Below are positions 37,457-47,017 of a stretch of 64,000 bases of DNA, piece by piece. Position numbers and translations under genes: made by a program. Numbering within the stretch: the first letter of the stretch is position 1; every line of letters starts with the position of its first letter. The notes beneath the pieces are model-generated. The model was given only the letters and a program-made list of their open reading frames with translations, ran no database searches and was not told where the DNA came from. Origin of the DNA: Anthostomella pinea (taxonomy: Eukaryota; Ascomycota; Sordariomycetes; Xylariales; Xylariaceae); assembly GCA_963556695.1 (NCBI GenBank), contig CAUWAG010000003.1, positions 4,712,001 through 4,776,000 of the forward strand, in the 5' to 3' direction.

Positions 37457-38063
37457 ATGGCTGGTCTGGAGACTACGGCCACCGTCCTTGGCATCACAGA
37501 CGGCACGGTTCGCCAGATTGTGAGCTTCTACGACTTCGTCCGCGAACTACAGGGAGCACCTTCGGAGGTCGTAAAAGTACGCGAGGAGACAGAAGCAGTG
37601 GTCAAGTGCCTGGGGGGCCTCTCCTTTCTCAAGACTGCGAGCCAGTGTGTTCAAGACAAGGCGAGAGGCGTGGGACTATCCGACTCGGTCGATCAATGTG
37701 GGAGGGCGTGTGAGAAGCTGGAACAGGATCTGAGGAAATGGACTGCAGGTGGGATGGAGACGGTGAGCGCTCGGCTTCGAGTCGTGAGCCACAAAGCCAG
37801 GATCGCGAAATACAAGGCGGATATTGCGACGGCCAAGAGCACGATCGACCTTGCTATCAGTGTGGCCACCCTGTAAGCTCGCCAGTGTAACCCACCGTAC
37901 AAATCTAACTTCTGACTGCTCGAATAGGTTCATCCTGGTACAACGAGGGGCCTCCGACGACGAGAAGAAGAAGGCTACCATCGCAGAGCTCAAACTACAG
38001 ATCGCGCAGACTATCGCCGAGGCCAAACGCGAGCGTGCGCGCAGCAGCAGCGCGCCATGGTGA
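37457..38063 (+). CDS. HeLo-like N-terminal (STAND/NLR-type) domain protein, truncated
   Basis: The first 140 residues match the style of the fungal HeLo-like N-terminal domain found in front of STAND/NLR and cell-death-type proteins: TVLGITDGTVRQIVSFYDFV, RELQGAPSEVVKVREETEAV, and the amphipathic ARIAKYKADIATAKSTIDLA leading to SVATLFIL. Exon 1 (37457-37872) and exon 2 (37928-38063) are joined by a 55-nt intron with good signals and restore the conserved ATL-FIL junction. The frame then ends after 183 residues at AKRERARSSSAPW. Protein-like sequence continues in another frame beyond this point, so the gene looks broken (see next entry). A TATA box and A-rich leader precede the ATG. Assignment is from memory of the family pattern, not a search. 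Confidence 0.6.
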
Positions 38064-38663
38064 AGCTGAACGCTTGCGGGCGGGCTACGAAGCAGACCTT
38101 CCAAGCGGGCGGACGACAAGGATGGCGATGAGGTAGCTTGGGCGGAAGCGGCAGCAGAAGGAGGCCTATAACAGACTGCTCCTGAATTGTGGCATAGCCG
38201 CTAAAGATGTTCGAGAGCTAGGAGCAGTGGATGAGATTGTTGGTGATGTATACGCAGCCGATACTGGGCTGCCGTGCTGGACGTGGATGGCGCAAAAAAA
38301 GTTGGGAGTCAGGTTCGAGATCATAGAGTATAGAGGTGAGTTGTTCAGATGATGCCTGATACGGCACCTCTTGACGTGAGTTGACCCAGGAGCAGGTCAG
38401 TATAGGATCGTCACGTATAGCCAGGTGGCTATACTAGATGTTAAGCCTGACACGTGTAGCCTCCGCCGACAGTGCACGGCAGCACAGTCTACTTGTACCC
38501 CTATCTCGGGGTTTCTCAGATCCGAGTGCTCTCATTCAAGGAGGAAGAGGAAGAGAAGGCTGCACATTCGGGAGGCATCGTTTCATTTCCGCAAGAGCAT
38601 ACTTGCGCGAAACGGATGGTCTGCAACAGCTTAATGAAAGGCATGATGATACTTCAGTGGTGA
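38064..38663 (+). pseudogene. Degraded continuation of the HeLo-like gene
   Basis: After the stop at 38061-38063 coherent sequence continues one base out of frame (HGEAERLRAGYEADLPSGRT), meets an in-frame TAG at 38134-38136, and goes on as EAYNRLLLNCGIAAKDVREL, WTWMAQKKLGVRFEIIEYRG. A well-formed intron 38336-38395 (GTGAGT donor, TTGACCC branch-like, CAG acceptor) keeps that frame into QYRIVTYSQVAILDVKPDTC. Near 38455-38470 a further frame change gives HGSTVYLYPYLGVSQIRVLS and a Glu-rich tail ending at 38663. Two frame changes plus one stop in 600 bp mean a pseudogene or an error-rich assembly. Intact splice signals argue that any decay is recent. Confidence 0.5.
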
Positions 38664-38775
38664 GCTCAAAGCAATATGTGACAGTAACATGCTAATTGAA
38701 CGCTGTCTGCTTCGCAAGAAATACAATCCGAGATCGTGACCCTCTGCGCACTGTCGCTGACGATGATTTATGTAA

Positions 38776-39607
38776 TCACTGCCGAGGATAACCAGTATCG
38801 TGGCGCACCTCCACCATCGTCAGCGCCTCACTCCCATCCGCCCGACTACCGCTGATCATAGCAGCGAAATCACTTCCGGGACCCGGATATGCATTTCCAC
38901 CCTGCAACTGTCCGATAAGTTGTTGGACGACACGTTCTGCAGCTGTATTGGCCGCTGCTTCGTTGTCGTATGTGCCACGCACATGGATATCCGTCAGTGA
39001 TACTCCCCCGCCATAATCCGTGATGTTCAGAATCTCCATCGCTGTATGCGGCGTATGCGACTCTATGACGGTCCAGATAGGACCGGGAAGCCCGCTCGGT
39101 CACCAGGCGCATCGTCCGCGTTCTGTTGGGGTCGTTGCGATGAGGAGCGGTGATGTGCTGGAAGCTCATCAGATGGCCATCACGCATGAAGTCCTGCACC
39201 GCAGATCTCCCCGCTGGGTACTCGCTGCCGAAGTTGTTCATGATCTGCGGATACACTGCGTCCAGATCACGATAAGGACCGGACAGTGTGATGTCGTATA
39301 GATGCGGCGTCGACGTCTTCAAGTAATAAATAGTGTTGGTCCCAGCTTGGTCGTTAGCAGAACCAGCATCGTGTTGGCCTGTCTTGCGCCCCAACTCTGC
39401 CATCGTAGTTCGACCGCCCTGAGGAGCAGCCCCGGCTTGGATCTGGCGGCATCGCGTCTTGTGGTCCTGCCAGTCGCGGCGCTGACAATCGCGGGAGCAG
39501 TACTGGACACTTTGACAAGCTGCACAGTGCTTCAGGGGCTCGTCAAGGTCCTGCTGTGAAGTGTGGCATCTGCCGCAGGAGAAGTTGGCTGGAGCGGTTG
39601 AAGACAT
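38776..39607 (-). CDS. MYND-type zinc finger protein with an apparent frameshift
   Basis: The N-terminus is a MYND zinc finger: FSCGRCHTSQQDLDEPLKHC, AACQSVQYCSRDCQRRDWQD, HKTRC, with all zinc ligands visible. MYND fingers usually mediate protein contacts. The rest (YYLKTSTPHLYDITLSGPYR, FGSEYPAGRSAVQDFMRDGH) is not recognised. At 39070-39105, just after TRTMRLVTERA, the coherent protein moves by one base into GLPGPIWTVIESHTPHTAME and continues as NITDYGGGVSLTDIHVRGTY to a stop at 38776. Uncorrected, the first frame runs on to a stop at 38870 with an unlikely tail (YLDRHRVAYAAYSDGDSEHH). A single extra base in the GCGGGCTTCCCGG run would explain the shift. No intron can bridge it. Confidence 0.7.
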
Positions 39608-40336
39608 GATCCTACTGAATGCGACTGACAGAAATCAAGTGTAAGGTGTTTAGAAAATGGATTTGATGGCAAGAGAGATATTCCCTGGACTCTGAAACCA
39701 ATGAGACTACATAGTCTTATCCCTGGCTCGCATATCCCTAACCCTATACTTAACTTTAAGTAGAATATCTTCGTTCCTAGAGTGGGACCCCGTGCGCCAA
39801 TCAGGTCAGCCAATGAACCGAAGGAAACAAGGAGCTGCGCTTGTCGAAAGCACACAGGTAAGATATAAATATATTAGGATGAAGGGTAGGGTTAGGGTCA
39901 GAGTCGGGGTCAGGGTCAGGGTTAGGGTTCTCACAGGCTTCAGCGCGCGCGTGTCGTTTTCGCGTTCAGTCATCACATAATTAATCGAGGAAAGCTTCGC
40001 GATGCCAGTGGCCTCATCTGGCCGAAAATGGGTAAGCAACTCTCGGGTGCCCTTTGAGCGGACAAGTGGAGGGTCATCAAACAATCTTGGGTTGACTCAT
40101 CAGGGTAAAATTGTGTTTCTCTTCGGACCACTGTCGATTTGCTTCGTGCTCACCATCTACCCAACCTCGATGAAGGTTCCTTGCACATCGCCCAAAAAAC
40201 AGCAATCACCAGAATATGACTCGTAGCAGAAGGCGGCGCCTACTGCCCGTGCACATGGCTGACCGGTGTATGGTAGCATAACAACGCTCGCGGAAGATCG
40301 GTATGGGGTGGCGTTTGCCGTACGATACAACTGCGC
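39608..40336. other. Intergenic holding telomere-like tracts
   Basis: MYND gene promoter side and permease 3' flank. The recognised content is the telomere-like repeat pair at 39734-39929, listed separately. A 62-codon open frame with RVRVGVRVRVRV simply reads through the G-rich repeat and is not a gene. Confidence 0.6.
39734..39929. repeat. Outward-facing pair of telomere-like motifs
   Basis: Left motif 39734-39747 reads TCCCTAACCCTATA (C-strand sense). Right motif 39884-39929 is a degenerate tandem of TTAGGG/TCAGGG-type hexamers (GGGTTAGGGTCAGAG, TCGGGGTCAGGGTCAGG, GTTAGGGTT). The pair is about 135 bp apart in CCCTAA...TTAGGG order. TTAGGG is the common filamentous-fungal telomere unit. 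The tract could be an interstitial telomeric remnant or a telobox-type promoter element of the MYND gene, whose start lies 127 bp from the left motif. Confidence 0.7.
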
Positions 40337-41736
40337 TTACTCTGTCTTGACGTACACAACCGGACCCTTGTACACCTTTCTGCCGTTTAACACATAGTTG
40401 ATGGCGCACAAGATCGCAACGCCGCCAAACATAGCAATAGCCTGTCGGAAAGGTTAGCACGACTCAGCACCGCACTGCAACTTGCGAAAATGGCGACTCA
40501 ACGTACCCAGTTCATCGTCACCGCGTTTACCTGAGCAAACAGCGGGAAGAAGCTGATCGATAGCACGACCATAGGGACCGTCATTCCAATAGCGCCAGGG
40601 TAGGACCTAACGGCTGTGGCGAAAATGTCGATGAACGGATAGACCGCAGTCGAGTCCACGACTTGCGTGACTACATCCTGGAGCGAGAAGACCATGGTTA
40701 TGATTATGACGAGCCCGAGGATGCCGTTGAGGATGACTGTCCCCATTATCAGGCGTGAAACGGTCAAAGAGGCGTTGGAGACTTCCTCAGACATGTGTGC
40801 CGCACTGTCCGCGCCGATGAAGGCCCCTGCTGCCGCGAGCTGGCCAACGAGACACGCGCCACCGACGGTAGCCCAGCCGCCGTAGTTTTCGAAATCGGTG
40901 AAGACTTCGCGGGCGGAGGCTCTGGGCGGATGGCGAAAAAGCTGCAGGGACGGTGTCAGTATTGCAATGTCCAAGTGGCTTTAGTGAGTCGTAAGTCATA
41001 CCCAATGATGTGGAAGAGCAAGATCACGCCCTCAAAGGACGGCAATCTCCTCGCTCCAAAGGCGTTGAAGAAAATGGCGAACACGCAGACCGCTATGGTC
41101 ATGAGGCAGTACTGGCTGAAGACGGGTCAGGGACGTCCAAAGCAGCACGTCTCTCCTGGTCACTCACTATGGCTGAGGAACATATTCCGGACTGTTCAGC
41201 GTAGCCAGTGTCAAGACCAGACCTCCCGCTTGATAGGCAGCAACAGCGATGAACGCTTGCCATCCCAACGCGCTGAGCCAGCCGGACATGTAGCTCAGGA
41301 ATGCCTGGGAGGAGGGTGGCGCGAATTCGGAGACCCAGTTTATATCCGTCTCGTCAGCACTTCTATACCATATTGCCACTGCCACCTTGCTTGACGCAGT
41401 ATACGTACGATACTGCCCGCCTGAACTCGGGGCCATTGATGCCATCTCGGCCATCGACGCGACCACCGCAATCGAGGAGAACCATGTACCAACATAGATC
41501 CATATCGTCCCCGCGCGACCGCCGTTGATCAAGGAGAAGGTCGAGGCGGTGATCATGCCGAGCCAAGTGCTCATTACTACGCAAGTAAGGCCCAGGATGG
41601 AAAGGGAGTGGAAGGAGCGCTTTACGTTGTGTCAGCCATATCCATGGATCTGCTCACACTGGTGTTGCGGTTCATTCCTTCGAATCGCGATTGTTGCACG
41701 CACATTGAACTGCTGGCTCTTGCCCAGACGTCTCAT
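40337..41736 (-). CDS. Amino acid/GABA permease (APC family), irregular gene model
   Basis: Multi-pass transporter of the fungal amino acid/choline/GABA permease group. Visible pieces, 5' to 3': RRLGKSQQFN (41736-41704), joined across an 84-nt intron to RSFHSLSILGLTCVVMSTWL and SMAEMASMAPSSGGQYR (41619 to about 41409); WVSEFAPPSSQAFLSYMSGW to SPEYVPQP (to 41168); YCLMTIAVCVFAIFFNAFGA to FHIIG (41115-41002); ASAREVFTDFENYGGW to FPLFAQVNAVTMNW (to 40507); AIAMFGGVAILCAINYVLNG to the stop (40441-40337). Two joins are not clean. The SGGQYR-WVSEFAP intron has no in-phase acceptor I can defend. The intron 40942-41001 leaves a one-base phase conflict and no room for the membrane segment expected after FHIIG. 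The start Met is uncertain. It may be a decayed gene or carry assembly indels. Confidence 0.7.
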
Positions 41737-42567
41737 ATCATTCTGATCTTGGTCTGTACCCTGCTTTTCTGCGTTGATCCGGGAGTCTCCGCTGGAAACC
41801 CATCTCTTTCCCTTCGTGGGCGGCCATTGTTGCGATCGTGTTGCCGATCTACTGCAAGCCGTTCGAGGCGCAAGCGACGATTCTTTTGACAACGGGGTAC
41901 GAATGACGTGGAAGAACACCGATTCGATCGTGAAAGATTCAAGACAGAATCGCAAGGCAAGACACGACAATCTAGTGATTGCCACCCACGTTGTGCCATG
42001 GTGGCACGATCTCTTTACGACCTGGCCAACACCCCTGACGCCGCATGTATCGACGATGTCATCGAACCTACGGGCGGACGAGCTGTAGTTGTAAGTGGCT
42101 GCAGATGAGCTTGCATGCAGCGGACCACGGGCTACCACCCAAAGTCAGAAGGGATCTGCTGTGGAGGTATCTCCGATGATCTGATCCCGCCCTCGGTGAT
42201 AGCGAGGGTGTGCTGCAACAGTGTGGCGTTCACCCGGTCTGGCAATTGTGTTGTTTTAAGTCGACGAACAAAGGACAACACGTTTACACGGATACTACAA
42301 ACTCGGGGCGACACGAAACCCCGAGCTTGGACGTACTGTACATATTTATTCGAAGCAACTTGCTTCGTGGTAGAAGGATTTTTGAAGCAATCGATCCGGT
42401 AGAAGCACCAGCTTGGTTAGAACATACCGGACCGACGCGATACACTTTTGCTCCCATCGCGACTGTAAATGTTGTCAGAATACGTGCTCAGTGCGAATTT
42501 AGCCTTGTTGTGATGTTGTGAGCAGTATATGTGTCATCCTGTGGGATCACATGTGATAGCTGTCAGA

Positions 42568-42603
42568 GGTACCTTTCCCCCCTATTCCAGTAGGAAAGGT
42601 ACC
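42568..42603. repeat. Perfect 11-bp inverted repeat with 14-nt loop
   Basis: Arms GGTACCTTTCC (42568-42578) and GGAAAGGTACC (42593-42603) are exact reverse complements around CCCCTATTCCAGTA. It could form a hairpin in either strand. It lies about 80 bp before repeat copy A. I cannot tell whether it is a terminator-like structure, a mobile-element end or chance. Confidence 0.7.
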
Positions 42604-42682
42604 CCCATCAGCTACCCTTATCCCTCTTCCAATACAGACCGTTCCTAAATCTCACAACTTTGATAGTAAATAAGCTTGCCCC

Positions 42683-43023
42683 TGTGATACCATGACTTCT
42701 CATGGTGTTTTCATGACCTAGACCATGATGGACTGGCTCCAAATACGGTGTGTGCACATTCGAAAGACGCCGTCTCTCAAGTAGGTTCTCCAAGTCAAAC
42801 ACGCGAATATATTGGAAGCATCTAGCAAAGAAATGTCAGTAGATAGGTCGTGGCTGGTGAGCCGTTGGGCACATATGTTGCAGGTGATGGCATAAGCAGT
42901 GACCTGGCAATTATTACAGTCATTCACCACCGCGATAATCGCTTATTCCAGGTGCTTATACCAATTTTCATTTTGCAGCCGCTGACGGGAAATGAAGATG
43001 GTGCACATATCACCGGAGAAACA
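42683..43023 (+). repeat. Direct repeat, copy A
   Basis: Matches copy B (44846-45150) over most of its length, including the identical block GTGAGCCGTTGGGCACATA and GGCATAAGCAGTGAC. Copy A has about 50 bp not found in B, after GATGGACTGG. A 22-nt block at 42940-42961 recurs exactly, inverted, at 47270-47291. No coding sequence is evident in the repeat. Confidence 0.75.
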
Positions 43024-43893
43024 ACTGCAGGCCTCTGAAAGCTCTGGCCAACCTTGGGTTTGCTAAGTCTTCGGAGCCTGTGGGCCTTCCCAGACCTGCC
43101 ATTGAACTCGGTAATCTCAGGAGAGGCTCTACATAAAGCTTATATGCATGTCTGGGTACTGGGCCACCATACTTCCATGGTATCTTCAGTGTTTGATCAT
43201 CCTAGCTATGGCTAGGGTCAGTTGTGTCACGAATTGCTTATGTGTGACCAATGAATCAAGGAGAAGCACTCATATCAGATGTGAGTTCGTTGCTTGTACA
43301 GGGGCAACCATGAGACGCCGCCTCTCGAAGGGCCACAAGCCTCTGTAAAGGGGCAATCTTGGGTTGCCACGTCTCAGTAGGTAGCTAGGTATTGAGCAAG
43401 ATGGCTGGATCCATTGGCGTTGAGGTTGAGTGAGAAGACCAACAGAGTTCAGCCATGAACCACCAAAAACCAGATAAAAACATCGTTGATTCCGTCAAGG
43501 TTGCGGCAGAGCCTGAATTGATTCCACAATATCGATACTATCTCTCAATCTGCTGGATTGGGAACACGAAGACTGAGCAAGATAGCAAATATAATTGTCA
43601 GCCACCTGCTTCGTTCGGCAGTACCTACCATTGCGTGGCGTGCCCAAGGTTTCCTTAGTCTTGGACGTTTCTCCGACGCATCGTAACTCCCATAATTTAC
43701 ATAGGTATTCAAGCAAGGTCTCGTCTCGTCTCTTTCGCTCTTCCTCTCCCAAGCTGCAACATCACTTCCACAACACAAACTCCTACATCAACACGTCAGC
43801 CACCCACAACGCAACATCGCTTTCTCTACGTGGTCCTTGAGGTCCACATTAAGAGGACAATCACCGACTAGTCACCAACATCGCTTCCGCAAC

Positions 43894-44649
43894 ATGAACG
43901 ACCGACGTCGGCAGGGTCAACTACCACCCACTCCAAAGACTTCACCGCCTGCCTGTCTGTCCCTAAAGTTCACAATGACGGACATAGCACCCGAATGCTT
44001 GATCGCGCTCGACACAGCCAGAGTGCAGCAACTGCGCCCTGAAGACGTCCCCACTGAAGTTCAGCAGGGTATGCTGGGAGCGCGAGAGATCATGAGAATG
44101 CAGTCGCACTACTTCGACGATCGCGACTATGTTCTCTTTCGTCACACGGAGCCTACCCCTGTCGACGACACACCCAAGGGGTTTGGGGAGTGGATTGTGG
44201 CTACTGCCACATACCATGTCCGAGAACATGGTGCAATATGGAGGGACTTGCGCGCACTCATGATTGCACGGCGGGAGGTACGAGCGGCCGTACGACGGGA
44301 CCGAGACTACCACGTAGTGAAGTGGACTGCAGGTGACGCTGTTGGCCACCCCGACGCACTCATGTTAACGACTGCGCTTGCCTCGGATCCGCACCCGTAC
44401 CTACAACAGGATCCTGCCATTCATGATGGATCAGTCCCGGGATCTCAGGGGGACCTGCAACAGGACCCCCTACCCTTGATCACGAAGCCGATGAATCGCA
44501 GCGCCCGAACCCAACCGCAGAACTCGACGGTCACCTCTAGAAGGAGCTTGCGGTTAATACAGGCTGTGGTATTCCACCTAGAGCAAGTCACTTCATGGCA
44601 GGAGGGCTTTCCATCCGTACCAACTGCCTTGGTCGTAGCATCGACGTAG
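43894..44649 (+). CDS. Hypothetical protein, orphan
   Basis: Not recognised. Single-exon frame of 251 residues from ATG 43894 (MNDRRRQGQLPPTPKTSP); an earlier in-frame ATG at 43837 would add 19 residues, and a later one gives MTDIAPECLIALDTARVQ. The first two thirds look like a folded domain (ALDTARVQQLRPEDVPTEVQ, REIMRMQSHYFDDRDYVLFR, GFGEWIVATATYHVREHGAI, RDYHVVKWTAGDAVGHPDAL). The end is less ordered, with a twice-used LQQDP motif (YLQQDPAIHD, GDLQQDPLPL). The CAACATCGCTTCCGCAAC leader before 43894 resembles fungal 5' leaders. It sits between repeat copies A and B, which may mean it arrived or was duplicated with them. Confidence 0.5.
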   Translation: MNDRRRQGQLPPTPKTSPPACLSLKFTMTDIAPECLIALDTARVQQLRPEDVPTEVQQGMLGAREIMRMQSHYFDDRDYVLFRHTEPTPVDDTPKGFGEWIVATATYHVREHGAIWRDLRALMIARREVRAAVRRDRDYHVVKWTAGDAVGHPDALMLTTALASDPHPYLQQDPAIHDGSVPGSQGDLQQDPLPLITKPMNRSARTQPQNSTVTSRRSLRLIQAVVFHLEQVTSWQEGFPSVPTALVVAST

Positions 44650-45433
44650 TTAGATCGTCCTTTCCTCTGTAGACGAAGCAAATGAGTTCCCATTCATCAA
44701 GCACGTGTCGGGCGCCTGTGCTGCGGCGATACTTCGGTGAGGTATTCATGTTGACCTTGAACATGAAGGCCGTGGGGAGCCGCATCGGTACGGCCTTGTC
44801 CCAGCTGGTTTGGCTATCCAAACCTGAGAAACGACCTGAGGCTCTCTGGGATACTATGGCTTTTCATAGCGCTGTCTTGACGTAGAGAATGGTGGACTGC
44901 AAGTCACACTCCGAATACAATGGAAGCATCTAGCAACGAGACGTCAGTAGGTGGTAGTGACTCGTGAGCCGTTGGGCACATACGTTAATGAGTTGGAATA
45001 AAATTGAGTGGCATAAGCAGTGACCCGGCAATTATTCCAGTCATTTACTATTGCGATAATCGTTTATTCTACGTGCTTATACGGGGGTTTTTTTTTTTCA
45101 TTGCAGCCGCTAACAGGCAATGAAAATGGTGCTTGTGTCACAAGAGAAACGGGCGCACTGTGGCTGACAAATGTGGCTTTGTGGCTGTGCACAGCTACTG
45201 CAAAGCCGACCTAAAGCATTCTGTGTCAGCAGCCTACGATCCAATTCCTCTGAACCATCCTTTTACAACAACCGAACGTCATTCTTTCAATCGACACATA
45301 TCTCTTTCTCCATCTCTCTCAAGACCAACAAAACCACTCTCCACGACCTGTTTTCGCGTGCGCATACAGTCCTTTCATCCTCTTGCCCGCTCCGACCCTG
45401 CTTTCGCGCCGCACGCTCGGCACCCCAGTCACG
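44650..45433. promoter_or_regulatory. Intergenic, nab2 promoter region with repeat copy B
   Basis: Holds repeat copy B (44846-45150), then about 280 bp of pyrimidine- and CAAC-rich leader-like sequence (TCTCTTTCTCCATCTCTCTC near 45301) just before nab2. Part of the nab2 promoter may therefore be repeat-derived. Confidence 0.5.
44846..45150 (+). repeat. Direct repeat, copy B
   Basis: Second copy of the 42683-43023 repeat, about 2.1 kb downstream in the same orientation. In two aligned blocks (42921-42961 against 45042-45082, and 42975-43004 against 45103-45132) I count 11 substitutions, of which 9 read C-to-T or G-to-A going from A to B. It also has an expanded T run near 45090. Confidence 0.75.
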
Positions 45434-47017
45434 ATGTCTGTCGAGATCTCCCTGAACACGCCTCTGGCCGACGCCTTGAACACAGCCATCAAGCCTAAGA
45501 TCGTGGAGCTTGGTTGGGCACCCGATGGAGATGCGGCTCTCGCAGAATACATTATCCTGATGCTGGTCAACGGCAAGACACAGGCGCAGATCGCGCACGA
45601 GCTCTCTAGCGATCTTCTCAGCCTCGGCCCCGACGACCCAGGCGCACAAGACTTCGCGCAGTGGCTCTTTGGCCAGATCGATTATCTCAACTCACAAACG
45701 AATGGAGGCGCGGCGCAAGACGAGGTCATAGGAGGATATCAGGATGGAGCAGTTGCTATTGAACAAGACACGGAGATGGCAATGTCGACAGACAGTCCAG
45801 AACTCAACGCGTAAGTCCCTGGCACATGAGTGTCTTCCTGTCCCTCAGAATCACGCGTACTAACAGAATGTAGTCCTACAGGTCCAAAGTCTATGAGAAG
45901 CGGTGGCAACATGCGAGGAGGAGGCCGCGAGAAGCGCCTGTTCGGTCAAATGAACAAGGCGATGGACCGGACCCACGACTCTGTTCTGCACCGCGTCCGA
46001 GGGAATGGCACCGAAAGAATCAACGCCCATAGCCGTGCGCCGCCCACCGGCCCGAGAGGACGTGGAAACAACCGCATGATGAACAACCGCGCCGCCGGGA
46101 TCACTGCTGGTCTCAACCAAATGGCTGCGGGCATGCCCAATATGCCTGCGCCCCCGGGAATGAATGGCATGAACGATATGAGCTGGATGATGCCAGGCGG
46201 TGGTGGCCAACAGGAGCAGATCTTCACCCTACTCCAGCAGCAGAACCAGATGATGGCACAACTACAACAACAACTTGCGCAGCAAAATCAAGGACAAGGC
46301 GGCCGAGGCAACGGAAAGTCCCTGTTCGACCGTGTGCAGAACCCGCGTGGCGGCAGACGTGGTGGTTCCCATAACGGCCACCGATCACATCAACAGAGCG
46401 ACGCCACAAATGCTAGCCAGGCTGCAACCGAAGGTGAAGATGTTGATATGGCACAACCGCGACGCGAGCTTCCCAACCCCGACGCGACGGTCTGCAGATT
46501 CAACCTGGCCTGTACCAACAAGGACTGCAAATTCGCCCACCAATCTCCAGCAGCTCCGCCGCACACGACGGTCGATGTCACGGACGTCTGCACGTACGGC
46601 GCAGCCTGCAAGAATCGCAAGTGCGTTGGCCGTCACCCGTCGCCGGCAACAAAACGCGCGCATCAGAACGAGCAGGAGTGCAAGTTCTTCCCCAACTGCA
46701 CCAACGCGAGCTGCCCTTTCAAGCACCCGGAGGCGCCGGCATGTCGCAACGGGGGTGATTGCACTGTCGAGGGCTGCAAATTCACTCATTTGCAGACCAT
46801 GTGCAAGTTCAATCCTTGCACCAATCGGTTCTGTCCTTTCAAGCACGCAGAAGGACAGCGCGGTACTTTCCAGGACAAGGTCTGGACAGCGGACGGATCG
46901 AAGGGTCACGTCAGCGAGCGGAGATTCGTGGATCAGAACGGACAAGAGGAGACGATCGTCCCGGGAGCAGAGAGCGCGCACCAGGAGACCGCGGCTATGG
47001 ATGAGGGTGTCGCCTAG
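45434..47017 (+). CDS. nab2: Nab2-type CCCH zinc finger poly(A)-binding protein
   Basis: Nuclear poly(A) RNA-binding protein of the Nab2/ZC3H14 family, involved in poly(A) length control and mRNA export. Exons 45434-45810 and 45874-47017 (63-nt intron with GTAAGT and TACTAAC-type branch) give 506 residues. The N-terminus is the PWI-like fold (LNTPLADALNTAIKPKIVEL, YIILMLVNGKTQAQIAHELS). A Gly/Arg/Met-rich linker and Gln-rich tract (FTLLQQQNQMMAQLQQQLAQ) follow. Then come at least five CCCH fingers in tandem: VCRFNLACTNKDCKFAH, VCTYGAACKNRKCVGRH, ECKFFPNCTNASCPFKH, ACRNGGDCTVEGCKFTH and MCKFNPCTNRFCPFKH. The last is one residue shorter in its first spacing. The acidic tail ends AAMDEGVA. Confidence 0.93.

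Larger units (their letters stand above)
41737..43893. other. Intergenic with repeats, upstream of an orphan gene
   Basis: No supported gene. It holds a 12-bp perfect palindrome (ATCACATGTGAT, 42546-42557), the inverted repeat at 42568-42603 and repeat copy A at 42683-43023. The long minus-strand open frame ending near 41632 overlaps the permease 5' end and is domain-free upstream of 41736. Confidence 0.5.

Noticed and set aside
39792..39980. 62-codon frame encoding an RVRVGVRVRVRV repeat
   Set aside because: It is only the translation of the degenerate TTAGGG/TCAGGG tract.
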